Notes: generated from the letters alone by a model not told the origin. DNA of 64,000 nucleotides from Actinacidiphila glaucinigra (GCF_900188405.1 NZ_FZOF01000024.1:78875-142874), one strand, 5' to 3'; counted from the first letter of the stretch, positions 1 to 8,135 are shown. A program made the numbers and translations.

Positions 1-944
1 GCGAACGCCGACTCGGCCTCGCGCAGCGACTCCTCGCTGTACTCGATCATCGAGCGGTAGTGCGGGGTGCCGAGGTAGTAGCGCAGCACGATGGGCCGCC
101 AGCGCTTGGTCATCTCGCTCACGAGGACCGAGTTGCCGAGCGACTTGCTCATCTTCTCGCCGCTCATCGTGACCCAGGCGTTGTGCACCCAGTACTGCGC
201 GAAGTCGTCGCCGAAGGCCTTGGCCTGGGCGATCTCGTTCTCGTGGTGCGGGAAGATCAGGTCGATGCCGCCGCCGTGGATGTCGAAGGCGGTGCCCAGG
301 TACTTGTGGGCCATCGCGGAGCACTCCAGGTGCCAGCCGGGGCGGCCGGGGCCCCACGGCGTCTCCCAGAACGGCTCGCCGGGCTTGACGGCCTTCCACA
401 TCGCGAAGTCGCGGGCGTCCCGCTTGCCGGTCTCGCCCTCGCTCTCCGGCTGGCGCAGGTTGTCGAGCTCCTGGTTGGACAGCTCCAGGTAGTCCGGGAA
501 GGAGCGGACGTCGAAGTAGACGTTGCCCTCGGACTCGTAGGCGTGACCGCGCTCGATGAGGCCGCGCATCATCTCGATCATCTCGGGCACGTGGCCGGTG
601 GCGCGCGGCTCGTACGTGGGCGGCAGGCAGCCGAGCGCGTCGTAACCCTCGTTGAAGGCCCGCTCGTTCTCGTAGCCGATCGCCCACCAGGGGCGGCCCT
701 GCTCGCCGGACTTGGCGATGATCTTGTCGTCGATGTCGGTGACGTTGCGGACGAACGTCACGTCGTAGCCGCGGTAGGCGAACCAGCGGCGCATGATGTC
801 GAAGTTCAGGCCGGACCGGATGTGCCCGATGTGCGGGGCCGCCTGCACGGTCGCGCCGCACAGGTAGATCGAGACGCAGCCCGGCCGGAGCGGGGTGAAG
901 TCACGGACCTGGCGCGCGTCGGTGTCGTACAGGCGAATAGTCAC
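1..944 (-). CDS. cysS: Cysteinyl-tRNA synthetase (5' part, runs off the left edge)
   Basis: Charges tRNA-Cys with cysteine in the cytoplasm. Translation from the GTG whose first base is 944 gives about 314 residues of an enzyme that is usually about 465 long, so the C-terminal third lies outside the window. The class I signatures are present: HIGH at residues 38-41, KMSKS at 264-268, and cysteines C29 and the LECSAM cysteine in the positions of zinc ligands. The next gene upstream (ispF) lies 178 bases away on the same strand. The cysS-ispF-ispD-carD order is the one recalled from S. coelicolor. The retained HIGH/KMSKS pair and neighbours argue for housekeeping CysS rather than the paralogue MshC. 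Confidence 0.96.
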   Translation of the reverse strand, partial: MTIRLYDTDARQVRDFTPLRPGCVSIYLCGATVQAAPHIGHIRSGLNFDIMRRWFAYRGYDVTFVRNVTDIDDKIIAKSGEQGRPWWAIGYENERAFNEGYDALGCLPPTYEPRATGHVPEMIEMMRGLIERGHAYESEGNVYFDVRSFPDYLELSNQELDNLRQPESEGETGKRDARDFAMWKAVKPGEPFWETPWGPGRPGWHLECSAMAHKYLGTAFDIHGGGIDLIFPHHENEIAQAKAFGDDFAQYWVHNAWVTMSGEKMSKSLGNSVLVSEMTKRWRPIVLRYYLGTPHYRSMIEYSEESLREAESAF

Positions 945-1122
945 GCATCAAGGGTAGTGGCCCCGGGTGCGTGCGCCGTCCGCTCCGCGTGAGCTTCACG
1001 GTGTTGTGACGCTCGCGGGGGCCGTGGCACCGGCCGCCCGCGCGGCCGGCCGGTGGCCGCTTCACCCGTACGGCGGACGGCGCGGTCTCGCGGGAGGCGG
1101 GCCAACTCGTCCGCGCCGCACG

Positions 1123-1647
1123 TCACTTCGCCCGGCGGACCACCAGTGCGGTCGCCACGGCGGCCAGTCCCTCGCCGCGCCCGGTGAAGCCCAGACCGTC
1201 GGTCGTCGCGCCGGAGACGGCCACGGGGGCGCCCACCGCGGCGGAAAGGATCTTCTGGGCCTCGTCACGGCGCTTGCCGATCTTGGGGCGCGGGCCGATG
1301 ACCTGGACGGCCACGTTGCCGATGTCGTAGCCCGCCTCGCGGACGATCCGGGCCGCCTCCGTGAGCAAGGTCACACCGGAGGCGCCGGACCACTCCGGGC
1401 GCCCGGTGCCGAAGTGCGCGCCCAGGTCGCCCATGCCGGCGGCGGAGAACAGCGCGTTGCAGGCGGCGTGCGCGACCACGTCGGCATCGGAGTGCCCGGC
1501 CAGGCCGTCCCCCTCGCCTTCCCAGAGCAGGCCGGCGACCCACAGTTCACGGCCCGGTTCGAAGGCGTGGATGTCGGTGCCGATGCCCACCTGGGGCAGC
1601 ACGGGGACGTGCGGGGCCGCGGCGGCGGCGGTCGGCTCAGTAGTCAT
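1123..1647 (-). CDS. ispF: 2-C-methyl-D-erythritol 2,4-cyclodiphosphate synthase
   Basis: Fifth step of the non-mevalonate isoprenoid pathway: cyclises CDP-methylerythritol 2-phosphate to the cyclodiphosphate. The 174-residue length fits the family (about 155-170). Visible motifs are GIGTDIHAF (metal-binding Asp25 and His27), the HSDADVVAHA metal/substrate loop, GDLGAHF, and the C-terminal TTDGLGFTGRGEG substrate loop. The start is ATG. Its first 11 bases overlap the end of ispD, so the two are translationally coupled and act consecutively in the pathway. The N-terminal 12 residues are an Ala-rich extension that carries no motif. Confidence 0.96.
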   Translation of the reverse strand: MTTEPTAAAAAPHVPVLPQVGIGTDIHAFEPGRELWVAGLLWEGEGDGLAGHSDADVVAHAACNALFSAAGMGDLGAHFGTGRPEWSGASGVTLLTEAARIVREAGYDIGNVAVQVIGPRPKIGKRRDEAQKILSAAVGAPVAVSGATTDGLGFTGRGEGLAAVATALVVRRAK

Positions 1648-2446
1648 CGGTGGCCCTCCTGCGGGCGAGCACGGCCTCGGCGAGGACCAGGTCCAGCGGG
1701 CGGGTGACCTTGAAGGCCTCCTCGTGCCCCGGCACGACCAGCACCTGGACGCCGAGCCGCTCCACCATGCTCGCGTCGTCCGTGACCGCCCCGGTGACCG
1801 TGGTGTGCGCCTTGAGCAGCGTCGCCCGGTCGAAGCCCTGGGGGGTCTGGACGGCGCGCAGCAGCGAGCGGTCCGGGGTGCCGACGACGGCCTCGGTGGC
1901 CGGGTCGATCTCCTTGACCGTGTCGGCGAGCGGCAGCCCCGGCACGACGGCCGGGGCGCCGTCGCGCACGGCGGCGGCGACGGCGTCGACCATGTCGACC
2001 GGCACCAGCGGGCGGGCGGCGTCGTGGACGAGCACCACCTCGACCTCGTCCGGCAGCGCGGCCAGGCCGAGCCGTACCGAGTCCTGCCGGCTCTCGCCGC
2101 CGGCGACGATCCTTATGTCCTTCGCCTCGGGCAGACCGTGGCTGTCGAGCAGCGCCCTGACCTCGGCGACCCCGTCGGGCGGCGCCACCACCACGACCAG
2201 GGACACCGCGCGGGCGCGGGTCATGGCACGCACCGCGTGCACGAGGATCGGGACGCCGCCCAGGGTGCGCAGCGCCTTGGGCGCACCGGGGCCGAGCCGG
2301 ACTCCACGTCCGGCGGCGGGAATGACTGCCGCGGTAGTCAGGTTTGTGTCCTTGGCCGAAATGGGTATCGCCTCAACGTGCCGGGCGCGAAGCCCCTGTC
2401 GGACCCTTCCGTGACCCCGACAGGGCCAGCTGCCCGGGCCCGGCAC
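1637..2446 (-). CDS. ispD: 2-C-methyl-D-erythritol 4-phosphate cytidylyltransferase (start uncertain)
   Basis: Third step of the MEP pathway: transfers CMP to methylerythritol phosphate. The recognisable enzyme begins at AAVIPAAGRGVRLG (nucleotide-binding P-loop-like motif of IspD) and carries VLVHDAARPLV, AVQTPQGF and the TDDASMVE motif. The start is a problem. No ATG, GTG or TTG lies in frame between the GTG at 2446 and the AAVIP motif; the only near-cognate in frame is CTG at 2341. The GTG at 2446 would add about 35 low-complexity residues, and a perfect 9-bp hairpin (2394-2425) would sit inside the coding region. The end coordinate is therefore a formal choice. It overlaps ispF by 11 bases. 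Confidence 0.9.
   Translation of the reverse strand: MPGPGSWPCRGHGRVRQGLRARHVEAIPISAKDTNLTTAAVIPAAGRGVRLGPGAPKALRTLGGVPILVHAVRAMTRARAVSLVVVVAPPDGVAEVRALLDSHGLPEAKDIRIVAGGESRQDSVRLGLAALPDEVEVVLVHDAARPLVPVDMVDAVAAAVRDGAPAVVPGLPLADTVKEIDPATEAVVGTPDRSLLRAVQTPQGFDRATLLKAHTTVTGAVTDDASMVERLGVQVLVVPGHEEAFKVTRPLDLVLAEAVLARRRATDDY
2394..2425. terminator. 9-bp perfect hairpin upstream of ispD
   Basis: CCCTGTCGG (2394-2402) pairs perfectly with CCGACAGGG (2417-2425) across a 14-base loop. It lies between carD and the conserved part of ispD. It could be an attenuating or terminating hairpin, or part of the ispD leader. No U-run follows on either strand. Confidence 0.4.
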
Positions 2447-2539
2447 CCAGTATGCAGGGGGAAGCGACGCGCGAACGAAGACGAGGGGGCTCCTCGGCGT
2501 CGTCGAAGTGCCAGGCCACCGTGAAGGCGCCCCGGCATG

Positions 2540-2578
2540 CCGCAGTGCCCGGCGTATGGAACGCACCGGGCACTACGG
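2540..2578 (-). terminator. Probable carD terminator
   Basis: AGTGCCCGG (2544-2552) pairs with CCGGGCACT (2566-2574), and three more pairs extend the stem after one mismatch. It begins 13 bases past the carD stop codon. There is no U-run, which is usual for Streptomyces. It implies that ispD is mainly transcribed from its own promoter. Confidence 0.65.
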
Positions 2579-2590
2579 CGGAAATCCGCG

Positions 2591-3073
2591 TCAGGACGCG
2601 AGGACCTCGTCGAGGAGGGTCTCGGCCTTGTCCTCGTTGGTGTTCTCCGCGAGCGCGAGCTCACTGACCAGGATCTGGCGGGCCTTGGCGAGCATGCGCT
2701 TCTCACCGGCCGACAGCCCGCGCTCCCGCTCACGACGCCACAGGTCACGCACGACTTCCGCGACCTTGATGACGTCGCCGGAGGCGAGCTTCTCCAGATT
2801 TGCCTTGTAGCGGCGGGACCAGTTGGTGGGCTCCTCGGTGTACGGTGCGCGCAGCACCTCGAAGACCCGGTCCAGCCCTTCCTGACCGACCACGTCGCGC
2901 ACGCCGACGAACTCCGCATTGTCCGCGGGCACGCGTACCGTCAAGTCGCCCTGGGCGACCTTGAGCACCAAGTAGGTCTTGTCCACGCCTTTGATCTGGC
3001 GAGTTTCGATGGCCTCGATCAGCGCGGCCCCGTGATGGGGATAGACCACGGTGTCGCCAACCTTGAACGTCAT
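2591..3073 (-). CDS. carD: CarD/CdnL-family RNA polymerase-binding transcription factor
   Basis: Global transcription factor that binds the RNA polymerase beta subunit and stabilises open complexes at housekeeping promoters. The 160 residues match the family. The N-terminal Tudor-like RNAP-interaction domain covers about residues 1-65 (starts MTFKVGDTVVYPHHG). The C-terminal helical DNA-binding domain includes the conserved W of NWSRRYKANLEKL and the RRERERGLSAGEKRML helix. It reads away from the long GC-rich gap on its right and ends in a hairpin. The same neighbours (lipoprotein, phoP on one side, ispD on the other) are recalled for S. coelicolor SCO4232. Confidence 0.95.
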   Translation of the reverse strand: MTFKVGDTVVYPHHGAALIEAIETRQIKGVDKTYLVLKVAQGDLTVRVPADNAEFVGVRDVVGQEGLDRVFEVLRAPYTEEPTNWSRRYKANLEKLASGDVIKVAEVVRDLWRRERERGLSAGEKRMLAKARQILVSELALAENTNEDKAETLLDEVLAS

Positions 3074-3688
3074 GTGACAGGTACCCCTTCCGTGGCTATC
3101 CAGGGTAACACGGGAACGGCTGGTTCTGAATGGCGTTTTCGCAGGTCAGGGCATATCTCGGGGCTTGACAAGTGCGACCGGAACGTGCTGCGAAGGGCCG
3201 GCGGAACGCGGAATTCGCAGGTCGGAGCGGGTGCCGAGGGGCCCTGAAACGCCCCCGTTACACCCTGCGGACGGCCCGGACAAGGGGAGGAACATCCCGA
3301 TTTGTCGCTCTCTTGCGGGGGGTCTCCCGCTACTCCGTTCGGCCGCCACGGGCTTGCTGCGATCCATTTTCGCACCACGCCGGATTTCCGTCCGGCGGAT
3401 GAACGGTAAATGGATCTTGCCGGTGTGGCGGGAATCGTTCGGTGGAATCCCGGAATGGATTCCGCCGCGCCCGGGCCGGCCTGTCCGAAGCCCCCGCGGA
3501 AGGCCGCCAGCGGCCCCCGGAACGCCCCCGGGACACCCGGGCGGGTGAAGCCCCGGCCCACCCGGGGGTGGCCGGGTGCGGGCACGCCGGACGGGCTCGG
3601 TAACCTGATCCCGCACCAGGTAACCCGTAAGTCCCGTACGTCCGTACGTCCGTACCTCCCGTACCCCGCCCAAGGAGATGCCGCCGCC
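3074..3688. other. 615-base gap between divergent carD and lipoprotein genes
   Basis: No convincing gene is seen. The minus-strand end must hold the carD promoter; a TACCCT hexamer on that strand about 25-35 bases upstream of the carD ATG is a candidate -10. A TTGACA hexamer on the plus strand at about 3166 is a candidate -35. The right half is GC-rich with a direct repeat of GGTAACC (3600-3624) and a short CGTACGTC tandem repeat (about 3637-3656) just before the lipoprotein ribosome-binding site. Confidence 0.5.
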
Positions 3689-4276
3689 GTGAGCAGCAGC
3701 CTTCGACGCGGCGCCCTCGCCGCCGCCCTCGCACTCTCGCTCTTCCCGCTCGCCGCCTGCGCCGCCGGGAACAACGCGGAGACGCTGCGCGTCAGGCCGG
3801 ACAACGCCGCGACCAGCGTCGGCGACATCGAGGTCCAGAACGTCGTGGTGCTCACCCAGGCCACCTCCGACGGCTCCTCCTCGGTGACGGCCAAGATCTT
3901 CAACAACGGCGACGACCAGCAGACCCTGGACTCCGTCAAGGTCGGTGAGCTGGACGCCAAGCTGTCCGGCCCGATCACGCTGCCCGGCCACAGCTCCGTG
4001 CTGCTCGGCGGCGACGGCAACCCGTCCGCCATTTTCAAGGGCGGCTCCGCGAGCAAGAACGACGGGGACTTCAAGGACGTCGTCTTCGACTTCAGCGAGA
4101 CCGGTGAGGTCTCCCTGCAGAGCCTCGCGCTGCCCGCCGCCGGCTACTACACCTCCTTCGGGCCGAGCGAGAAGCCCTCGCCCACCGAGTCCGCGAGCCC
4201 GGGCGAGTCGCCCGCCGAGGGCGTCACGGCCTCGCCCACCGAGACGGAGACGATCACCGAGTCGCCCGCCGGCTGA
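3689..4276 (+). CDS. Putative lipoprotein beside phoPR
   Basis: Secreted lipid-anchored protein of unknown function, 195 residues. The GTG at 3689 is preferred over the in-frame ATG at 3679 because AAGGAG lies directly before that ATG and about 11 bases before the GTG. The N-terminus has an Arg-containing n-region, a hydrophobic stretch and a lipobox (LAAC) with the acceptor Cys near residue 23. The mature part has a beta-rich domain (about 40-150) resembling small extracellular carrier-like domains, then a Pro/Ser/Thr/Glu-rich tail. It converges on phoP with a strong shared terminator. The equivalent position in S. coelicolor (SCO4231) also holds a lipoprotein. No catalytic motif is seen. 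Confidence 0.85.
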   Translation: MSSSLRRGALAAALALSLFPLAACAAGNNAETLRVRPDNAATSVGDIEVQNVVVLTQATSDGSSSVTAKIFNNGDDQQTLDSVKVGELDAKLSGPITLPGHSSVLLGGDGNPSAIFKGGSASKNDGDFKDVVFDFSETGEVSLQSLALPAAGYYTSFGPSEKPSPTESASPGESPAEGVTASPTETETITESPAG

Positions 4277-4296
4277 GGCACCCCGGCACACGAAGA

Positions 4297-4325
4297 GGCC
4301 CCGGGAGCGCATCGCTCCCGGGGCC
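4297..4325. terminator. Bidirectional terminator between the lipoprotein gene and phoP
   Basis: A perfect 13-bp stem: GGCCCCGGGAGCG (4297-4309) pairs with CGCTCCCGGGGCC (4313-4325), with a 3-base loop. It lies between convergent genes and is flanked by AAGAG on the left and CCTT on the right. Confidence 0.85.
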
Positions 4326-4358
4326 CCTTCACGTCCGGCGGTGCCGGCCGCGGCCGGT

Positions 4359-5039
4359 TTACGGCTCGAACTTGTAGCCCAGGCCACGGACCGTCACCAG
4401 GTAGCGCGGCGCACCCGGGTCCGGCTCGATCTTGGCGCGGAGCCGCTTGACGTGGACGTCGAGGGTCTTGGTGTCGCCGACGTAGTCGGCGCCCCAGACC
4501 CGGTCGATCAGCTGCATGCGGGTGAGGACGCGGCCCGCGTTGCGCAGCAGCATCTCCAGGAGGTCGAACTCCTTGAGCGGCAGGTCGACCTTGCCGCCGC
4601 CCACCGTGACGACGTGCCGGTCGACGTCCATGCGGACCGGGCCGGCCTCCAGCGCCGAGGGCGAGATCTCCTCGGGCTCGCCGCGGCGGCGCAGCACCGC
4701 GCGGATGCGGGCGACCAGCTCGCGCGAGGAGTAGGGCTTGGTGACGTAGTCGTCCGCTCCTATTTCGAGACCGACAACCTTGTCGATCTCGCTGTCCTTC
4801 GCGGTGACCATGATCACCGGGACGGTGGACTTCAGCCGCAGCTGGCGGCAGACCTCCGTGCCGGGCAGGCCCGGCAGCATCAGGTCGAGCAGGACCAGGT
4901 CGGCGCCGTTGCGCTCGAACTCGTCCAGCGCGTCGGGCCCGGTCGCCGCGATGGCGACCTCGAAGCCCTCCTTGCGGAGCATGTACGACAGGGCATCACT
5001 GAAGGACTCTTCGTCCTCGACGACGAGTACTCGGGTCAC
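4359..5039 (-). CDS. phoP: Phosphate-regulon response regulator
   Basis: OmpR-family response regulator that activates phosphate-scavenging genes and represses nitrogen and antibiotic genes in Streptomyces. From the GTG at 5039 it is 226 residues. The receiver domain has the acidic pair E8-D9, phospho-acceptor D52 in LLDLMLPG, and the conserved Lys in TAKD. The C-terminal winged helix (about 130-226) has the RVWGADYVGDTKTLDVHV recognition region and ends in RGLGYKFEP. Its start overlaps the phoR stop by 4 bases (GTGA), so the two form one operon transcribed from the phoU-side intergenic region. Confidence 0.95.
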   Translation of the reverse strand: MTRVLVVEDEESFSDALSYMLRKEGFEVAIAATGPDALDEFERNGADLVLLDLMLPGLPGTEVCRQLRLKSTVPVIMVTAKDSEIDKVVGLEIGADDYVTKPYSSRELVARIRAVLRRRGEPEEISPSALEAGPVRMDVDRHVVTVGGGKVDLPLKEFDLLEMLLRNAGRVLTRMQLIDRVWGADYVGDTKTLDVHVKRLRAKIEPDPGAPRYLVTVRGLGYKFEP

Positions 5040-6322
5040 GGGAGGACCTCCGGGGCGGGGATGTGATCGGGAAACGTCTCGTAGAGCGCGGAGGAGGAGC
5101 CGGAGCCGGGCCCGGGCTCCCCGTCCTCCGCCGCCACGGCGGTGGAGCGGTCCCGGCCGTCCCGGGACACCGCGGCTTCGGGCAGCCGCAGGGTGAAGGT
5201 GGAGCCCTGGCCTTCGGCGCTCCACACCGTGACCTCCCCGCCGTGGGAGGCGGCCACGTGCTTGACGATGGACAGACCGAGCCCGGTGCCGCCCGTGGCG
5301 CGCGAACGCGCCGGGTCGACCCGGTAGAACCGCTCGAAGATGCGGTCCCGGTCCTTTTCGGAGATGCCGGTTCCCTGGTCGGTCACGGAGATCTCGATCA
5401 GGTCGCCGCCGGGTGCGGCGACCCTGCGGCCCGCGATCCCCACGCGGGTGCGGGCCGGGCTGTAGTTGACCGCGTTCTCGACGAGGTTGCCGAGTGCGGC
5501 CGCGAGCTGGCTGCGGTTGCCCCAGATGTACAGGTCGGGGGCACCGCCGGTGGCCATGGTGATCTGCTTGGCGTTCGCCGGGTGGCGGCAGCGGTCGACG
5601 GCCTCGGCGACGAGGTCGTCGACGGCGACGGGCTCGGCGTCGTCGAGGGGGTTGTCGTCCTGGACCCGGGAGAGGTCGATGATCTCCTGGACCAGGCTGG
5701 TCAGCCGGGCCGCCTCGATCTGCATCCGGCCCGCGAAGCGCTCGACGGCCTCCGGGTCGTCGCTGGCGTCCATCACCGCTTCGGAGAGCAGCGACAGCGC
5801 GCCGACCGGCGTCTTGAGCTCATGGCTGACGTTGGCGACGAAGTCTCGCCGTACCGCCTCGATGCGCCGGGCGTCGGTCAGGTCCTCGACCAGCAGCAGC
5901 ACCAGGCGCGAGCCCAGTGGTGCCACCCGGGCGGAGACCGCCAGACCCTCCCCGCGGCCGGCGCCCCGGCGGGGCAGGTCCAGTTCCACCTGCCGTATCT
6001 CGCCGTCCCGCCGGGTCTCCCGGGCCATCTGCAGCATCTGGTCGACGGCGAGCCTGCCGCCGCGGACCAGCCCGAGGGCGTACGCCGCCGAGCTCGCCTT
6101 GACCACCGTGTCGCCCTCGTCGAGGACGACGGCCGACGAGCGCAGCACGGACAGCACCGTGTCCACGCCCGGCGGTAGTACGGCTGCGGCGTCGGGCCGC
6201 AGGGATGTGCGTGTGGGGCGGGCCTGTTCCCGCTCGCTCCAGCGGAACGCGAGCACAGCGATCACACCGGTGCAGAGCCCGGCGATCGCACTGGCTGCGG
6301 CGACTGCCGCGTTCACGTCCAT
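5036..6322 (-). CDS. phoR: Phosphate-sensing histidine kinase PhoR (SenX3-like)
   Basis: Membrane histidine kinase that phosphorylates PhoP when phosphate is low. 428 residues. It has one N-terminal membrane helix (about 7-28), a PAS-like linker (about 50-150), the H-box FVANVSHELKTPVGAL with the phospho-acceptor His near residue 176, then N-box (NLVENAVNYS), G1 (DQGTGI), F-box (FERFYRVD) and G2 (GGTGLGLSIV). There is only one obvious membrane helix and no large periplasmic loop, so it likely senses through PhoU and the Pst transporter as in other actinobacteria. ATG start; GTGA overlap with phoP. Confidence 0.94.
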   Translation of the reverse strand: MDVNAAVAAASAIAGLCTGVIAVLAFRWSEREQARPTRTSLRPDAAAVLPPGVDTVLSVLRSSAVVLDEGDTVVKASSAAYALGLVRGGRLAVDQMLQMARETRRDGEIRQVELDLPRRGAGRGEGLAVSARVAPLGSRLVLLLVEDLTDARRIEAVRRDFVANVSHELKTPVGALSLLSEAVMDASDDPEAVERFAGRMQIEAARLTSLVQEIIDLSRVQDDNPLDDAEPVAVDDLVAEAVDRCRHPANAKQITMATGGAPDLYIWGNRSQLAAALGNLVENAVNYSPARTRVGIAGRRVAAPGGDLIEISVTDQGTGISEKDRDRIFERFYRVDPARSRATGGTGLGLSIVKHVAASHGGEVTVWSAEGQGSTFTLRLPEAAVSRDGRDRSTAVAAEDGEPGPGSGSSSALYETFPDHIPAPEVLP

Positions 6323-6394
6323 ACACCCAGGTTAGGGGGACGAAATGAGTGGCCCACAGGGTCGGAGCGTCTTCTCGAACGCGCGTTGCCAAGA

Positions 6395-6427
6395 GTTCAC
6401 CGTGGTGTCAGTACCGGTTCATTCCGG
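6395..6427. promoter_or_regulatory. Candidate PHO box (three 11-base units) between phoR and phoU
   Basis: GTTCACCGTGG (6395-6405), TGTCAGTACCG (6406-6416) and GTTCATTCCGG (6417-6427) are three contiguous 11-base units. The outer two match the known PhoP direct-repeat unit GTTCACC plus a 4-base tail. The site sits about 100 bases from phoU and 73 from phoR, so PhoP binding here could control both directions. Confidence 0.75.
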
Positions 6428-6527
6428 ATGCTCGGGCGGTACGCGTGCCCACGCGAGGTTGGGAGCGTGTCAGCGTGGGAGGACAATCCTCTTTTCGAAT
6501 GGCTCAAGCGGCAACGGAAGGAATGCG

Positions 6528-7208
6528 ATGCGCGACGCATATCACGAGGAACTCGACTCGATCGGTGACGGCCTGGTCGAGATGGCCAGGCTGGTCGGCT
6601 CCGCGATCGGGCGGGCCACCACGGCACTGCTCGACGCCGACCTCAAGCTCGCGGAGAGCGTGATCGCCGCCGACGAGAAGGTGGACGACCTTCAGCGCGA
6701 GCTGGAGAACCGCGCCATCACCCTGCTCGCCCGCCAGCAGCCCGTCGCGACCGACCTGCGGATCGTCGTCACCAGCCTGCGCATGAGCGCGGACCTGGAG
6801 CGCGCCGGCGACCTCGCCCGGCATGTGGCGAAACTCGCACGGCTGCGCTTCCCCAACACCGCCGTCCCGGGCGACCTGCACAGCACGATCCTGGAGATGG
6901 GCCAGCTGGCTCAGCGCCTGATGGCGAAGGCCGCCGAGGTCATCGTCACCAAGGACGTCGACGACGCGCTGCAGCTGGAGGCGGACGACGACCGCATGGA
7001 CGAGCTGCACCGCACGCTCTTCCAGCACCTGCTCGACGACCGCTGGAAGCACGGCATCGAGACGGCCGTGGACGTCACGCTCGTCGGCCGCTACTACGAG
7101 CGCTTCGCCGACCACGCGGTCTCGGTCGCCAAGCGTGTCGTCTACCTCGTCACGGGCGAGCACGCGGACGAGCTGTCCCCGCCGCCCACCCCGATGCCGG
7201 CGGACTAG
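6528..7208 (+). CDS. phoU: Phosphate signalling complex protein PhoU
   Basis: Negative regulator that links the Pst phosphate transporter to PhoR. 226 residues from the ATG at 6528, preceded by GGAAGGAA. Two PhoU three-helix repeats are visible, each with the metal-binding E/D signature: the first around DLERAGDLARHVAKLA, the second around YYERFADHAVSVAKRVVYL. It is divergent from phoR-phoP with a PHO box in between, so the operon is probably self-regulated by phosphate. Confidence 0.95.
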   Translation: MRDAYHEELDSIGDGLVEMARLVGSAIGRATTALLDADLKLAESVIAADEKVDDLQRELENRAITLLARQQPVATDLRIVVTSLRMSADLERAGDLARHVAKLARLRFPNTAVPGDLHSTILEMGQLAQRLMAKAAEVIVTKDVDDALQLEADDDRMDELHRTLFQHLLDDRWKHGIETAVDVTLVGRYYERFADHAVSVAKRVVYLVTGEHADELSPPPTPMPAD

Positions 7209-7361
7209 CGGCCGGACCGGCCGTACGGCGCGGGACGGCGCGCGGGGCGTGTGCACCCTCCGGGGTAACGCTTCCGCGCGCCGTTGATGCGCCGGGGTGG
7301 GGCGTCGTTCACTGGTGAAAGGCATGCAGGCAGCCGTCGCCAACGGCAGAGGAGGGTAACC

Positions 7362-7532
7362 ATGCCCGAGTCCCCGACGTCACCCAGCGCCCGCGACCAG
7401 CCGTTCCCCGAGGAGACCCCGCAGTCCCCCGGCATCCGTGAGCTGCCGCTGCTCGGAGCGTGCGGCTGCGGATCGGGCTGCGGATGCGGTTGCCAGTCCG
7501 GAGCGCCCTGCCGCTGCGGCGGCAGCTGCTGA
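7362..7532 (+). CDS. Small cysteine-rich protein downstream of phoU
   Basis: 56 residues from the ATG at 7362, with GGAGG 6 bases upstream. The first 32 residues are polar, Pro/Ser/Glu-rich and likely disordered. The last 24 (from GACGCGSG) hold eight cysteines in CxC and CxCxC patterns separated by Gly, which looks like a metal- or redox-binding tail. It has no signal peptide, so it is probably cytoplasmic. It follows phoU by 153 bases and is closed by a very strong terminator, so it could be co-transcribed with phoU or have its own promoter. Short conserved genes are recalled at this place in other Streptomyces, but no function is known to me. Confidence 0.8.
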   Translation: MPESPTSPSARDQPFPEETPQSPGIRELPLLGACGCGSGCGCGCQSGAPCRCGGSC

Positions 7533-7568
7533 CTCCACCGACTCCACGCCACCCGCGTTCGTCACGCT

Positions 7569-7603
7569 CGGGGGCCCGTCCGGTCACTCCGGACGGGCCC
7601 CCG
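7569..7603. terminator. Strong terminator after the Cys-rich gene
   Basis: A perfect 15-bp stem: CGGGGGCCCGTCCGG (7569-7583) pairs with CCGGACGGGCCCCCG (7589-7603), with loop TCACT. It lies between convergent genes and can serve both strands. Confidence 0.9.
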
Positions 7604-7620
7604 ACGCCGTCCTCCCCCGC

Positions 7621-8100
7621 TCACGCCCCGTCGTAGGCGCGGCGCAGCGCGGCGAGGTCCAGCTTCTTCATGGAGTGCATCGCCTCCGTGGCCCGCCTGG
7701 CCTTCTCCGGGTCGGCGTCCCCGATCATCTGCAGCAGCACCTCGGGGAACACCTGCCACGACACCCCGTACCGGTCCTTCAGCCACCCGCAGGGGCCCTC
7801 CTCGCCGCCGTCGGTGAGCTTCTCCCAGTAGTGGTCGACCTCGGCCTGGTCGGCGCAGCGGATCTGGAACGAGACCGCCTCGCTGAAGGTGAACTCCGGA
7901 CCGCCGTTGAGCGCCACGAACTTCTGGCCGTTGGCCGTGAACTCCACGGCCACCACGGACCCGGCGGGCCCCGGGCCGGCCTCGGTGTAGCGGCCGATCG
8001 TGCCGATGGCCGAGTTCTTGAAGACCGAGACGTAGAAGTCCGCCGCCTCCTCGGCCTTCCCGTCGAACCACAGGCATGTGGTGAATCCGTCGGTGGTCAT
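7621..8100 (-). CDS. VOC-family protein (PhnB/3-demethylubiquinone-9 methyltransferase-like)
   Basis: 159 residues from the ATG at 8100, chosen because GGAGGAG lies 6 bases upstream. The fold signature is that of the vicinal-oxygen-chelate PhnB-like proteins: FTTCLWFDGKAEEAADFY at the N-terminus, TANGQKFVALNGGPEFTFSEAVSFQI in the middle, and a WLKDRYGVSWQVFP motif before a C-terminal helical tail with AMHSMKKLDLAALR. The biochemical role of these proteins is largely unknown; many act as metal-binding or resistance proteins. It stands alone, sharing the terminator with the Cys-rich gene. Confidence 0.85.
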   Translation of the reverse strand: MTTDGFTTCLWFDGKAEEAADFYVSVFKNSAIGTIGRYTEAGPGPAGSVVAVEFTANGQKFVALNGGPEFTFSEAVSFQIRCADQAEVDHYWEKLTDGGEEGPCGWLKDRYGVSWQVFPEVLLQMIGDADPEKARRATEAMHSMKKLDLAALRRAYDGA

Positions 8101-8135
8101 CGCTGCCTCCTCCTGACGCATGGGCGCGTACGCCC

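Noticed and set aside
3330..4387. Long minus-strand open frames across the carD-lipoprotein gap and the lipoprotein gene
   Set aside because: They are antisense to a lipoprotein with clear signal peptide, lipobox and ribosome-binding site, and their sequences are Arg/Gly/Pro-rich low complexity typical of shadow frames in GC-rich DNA.
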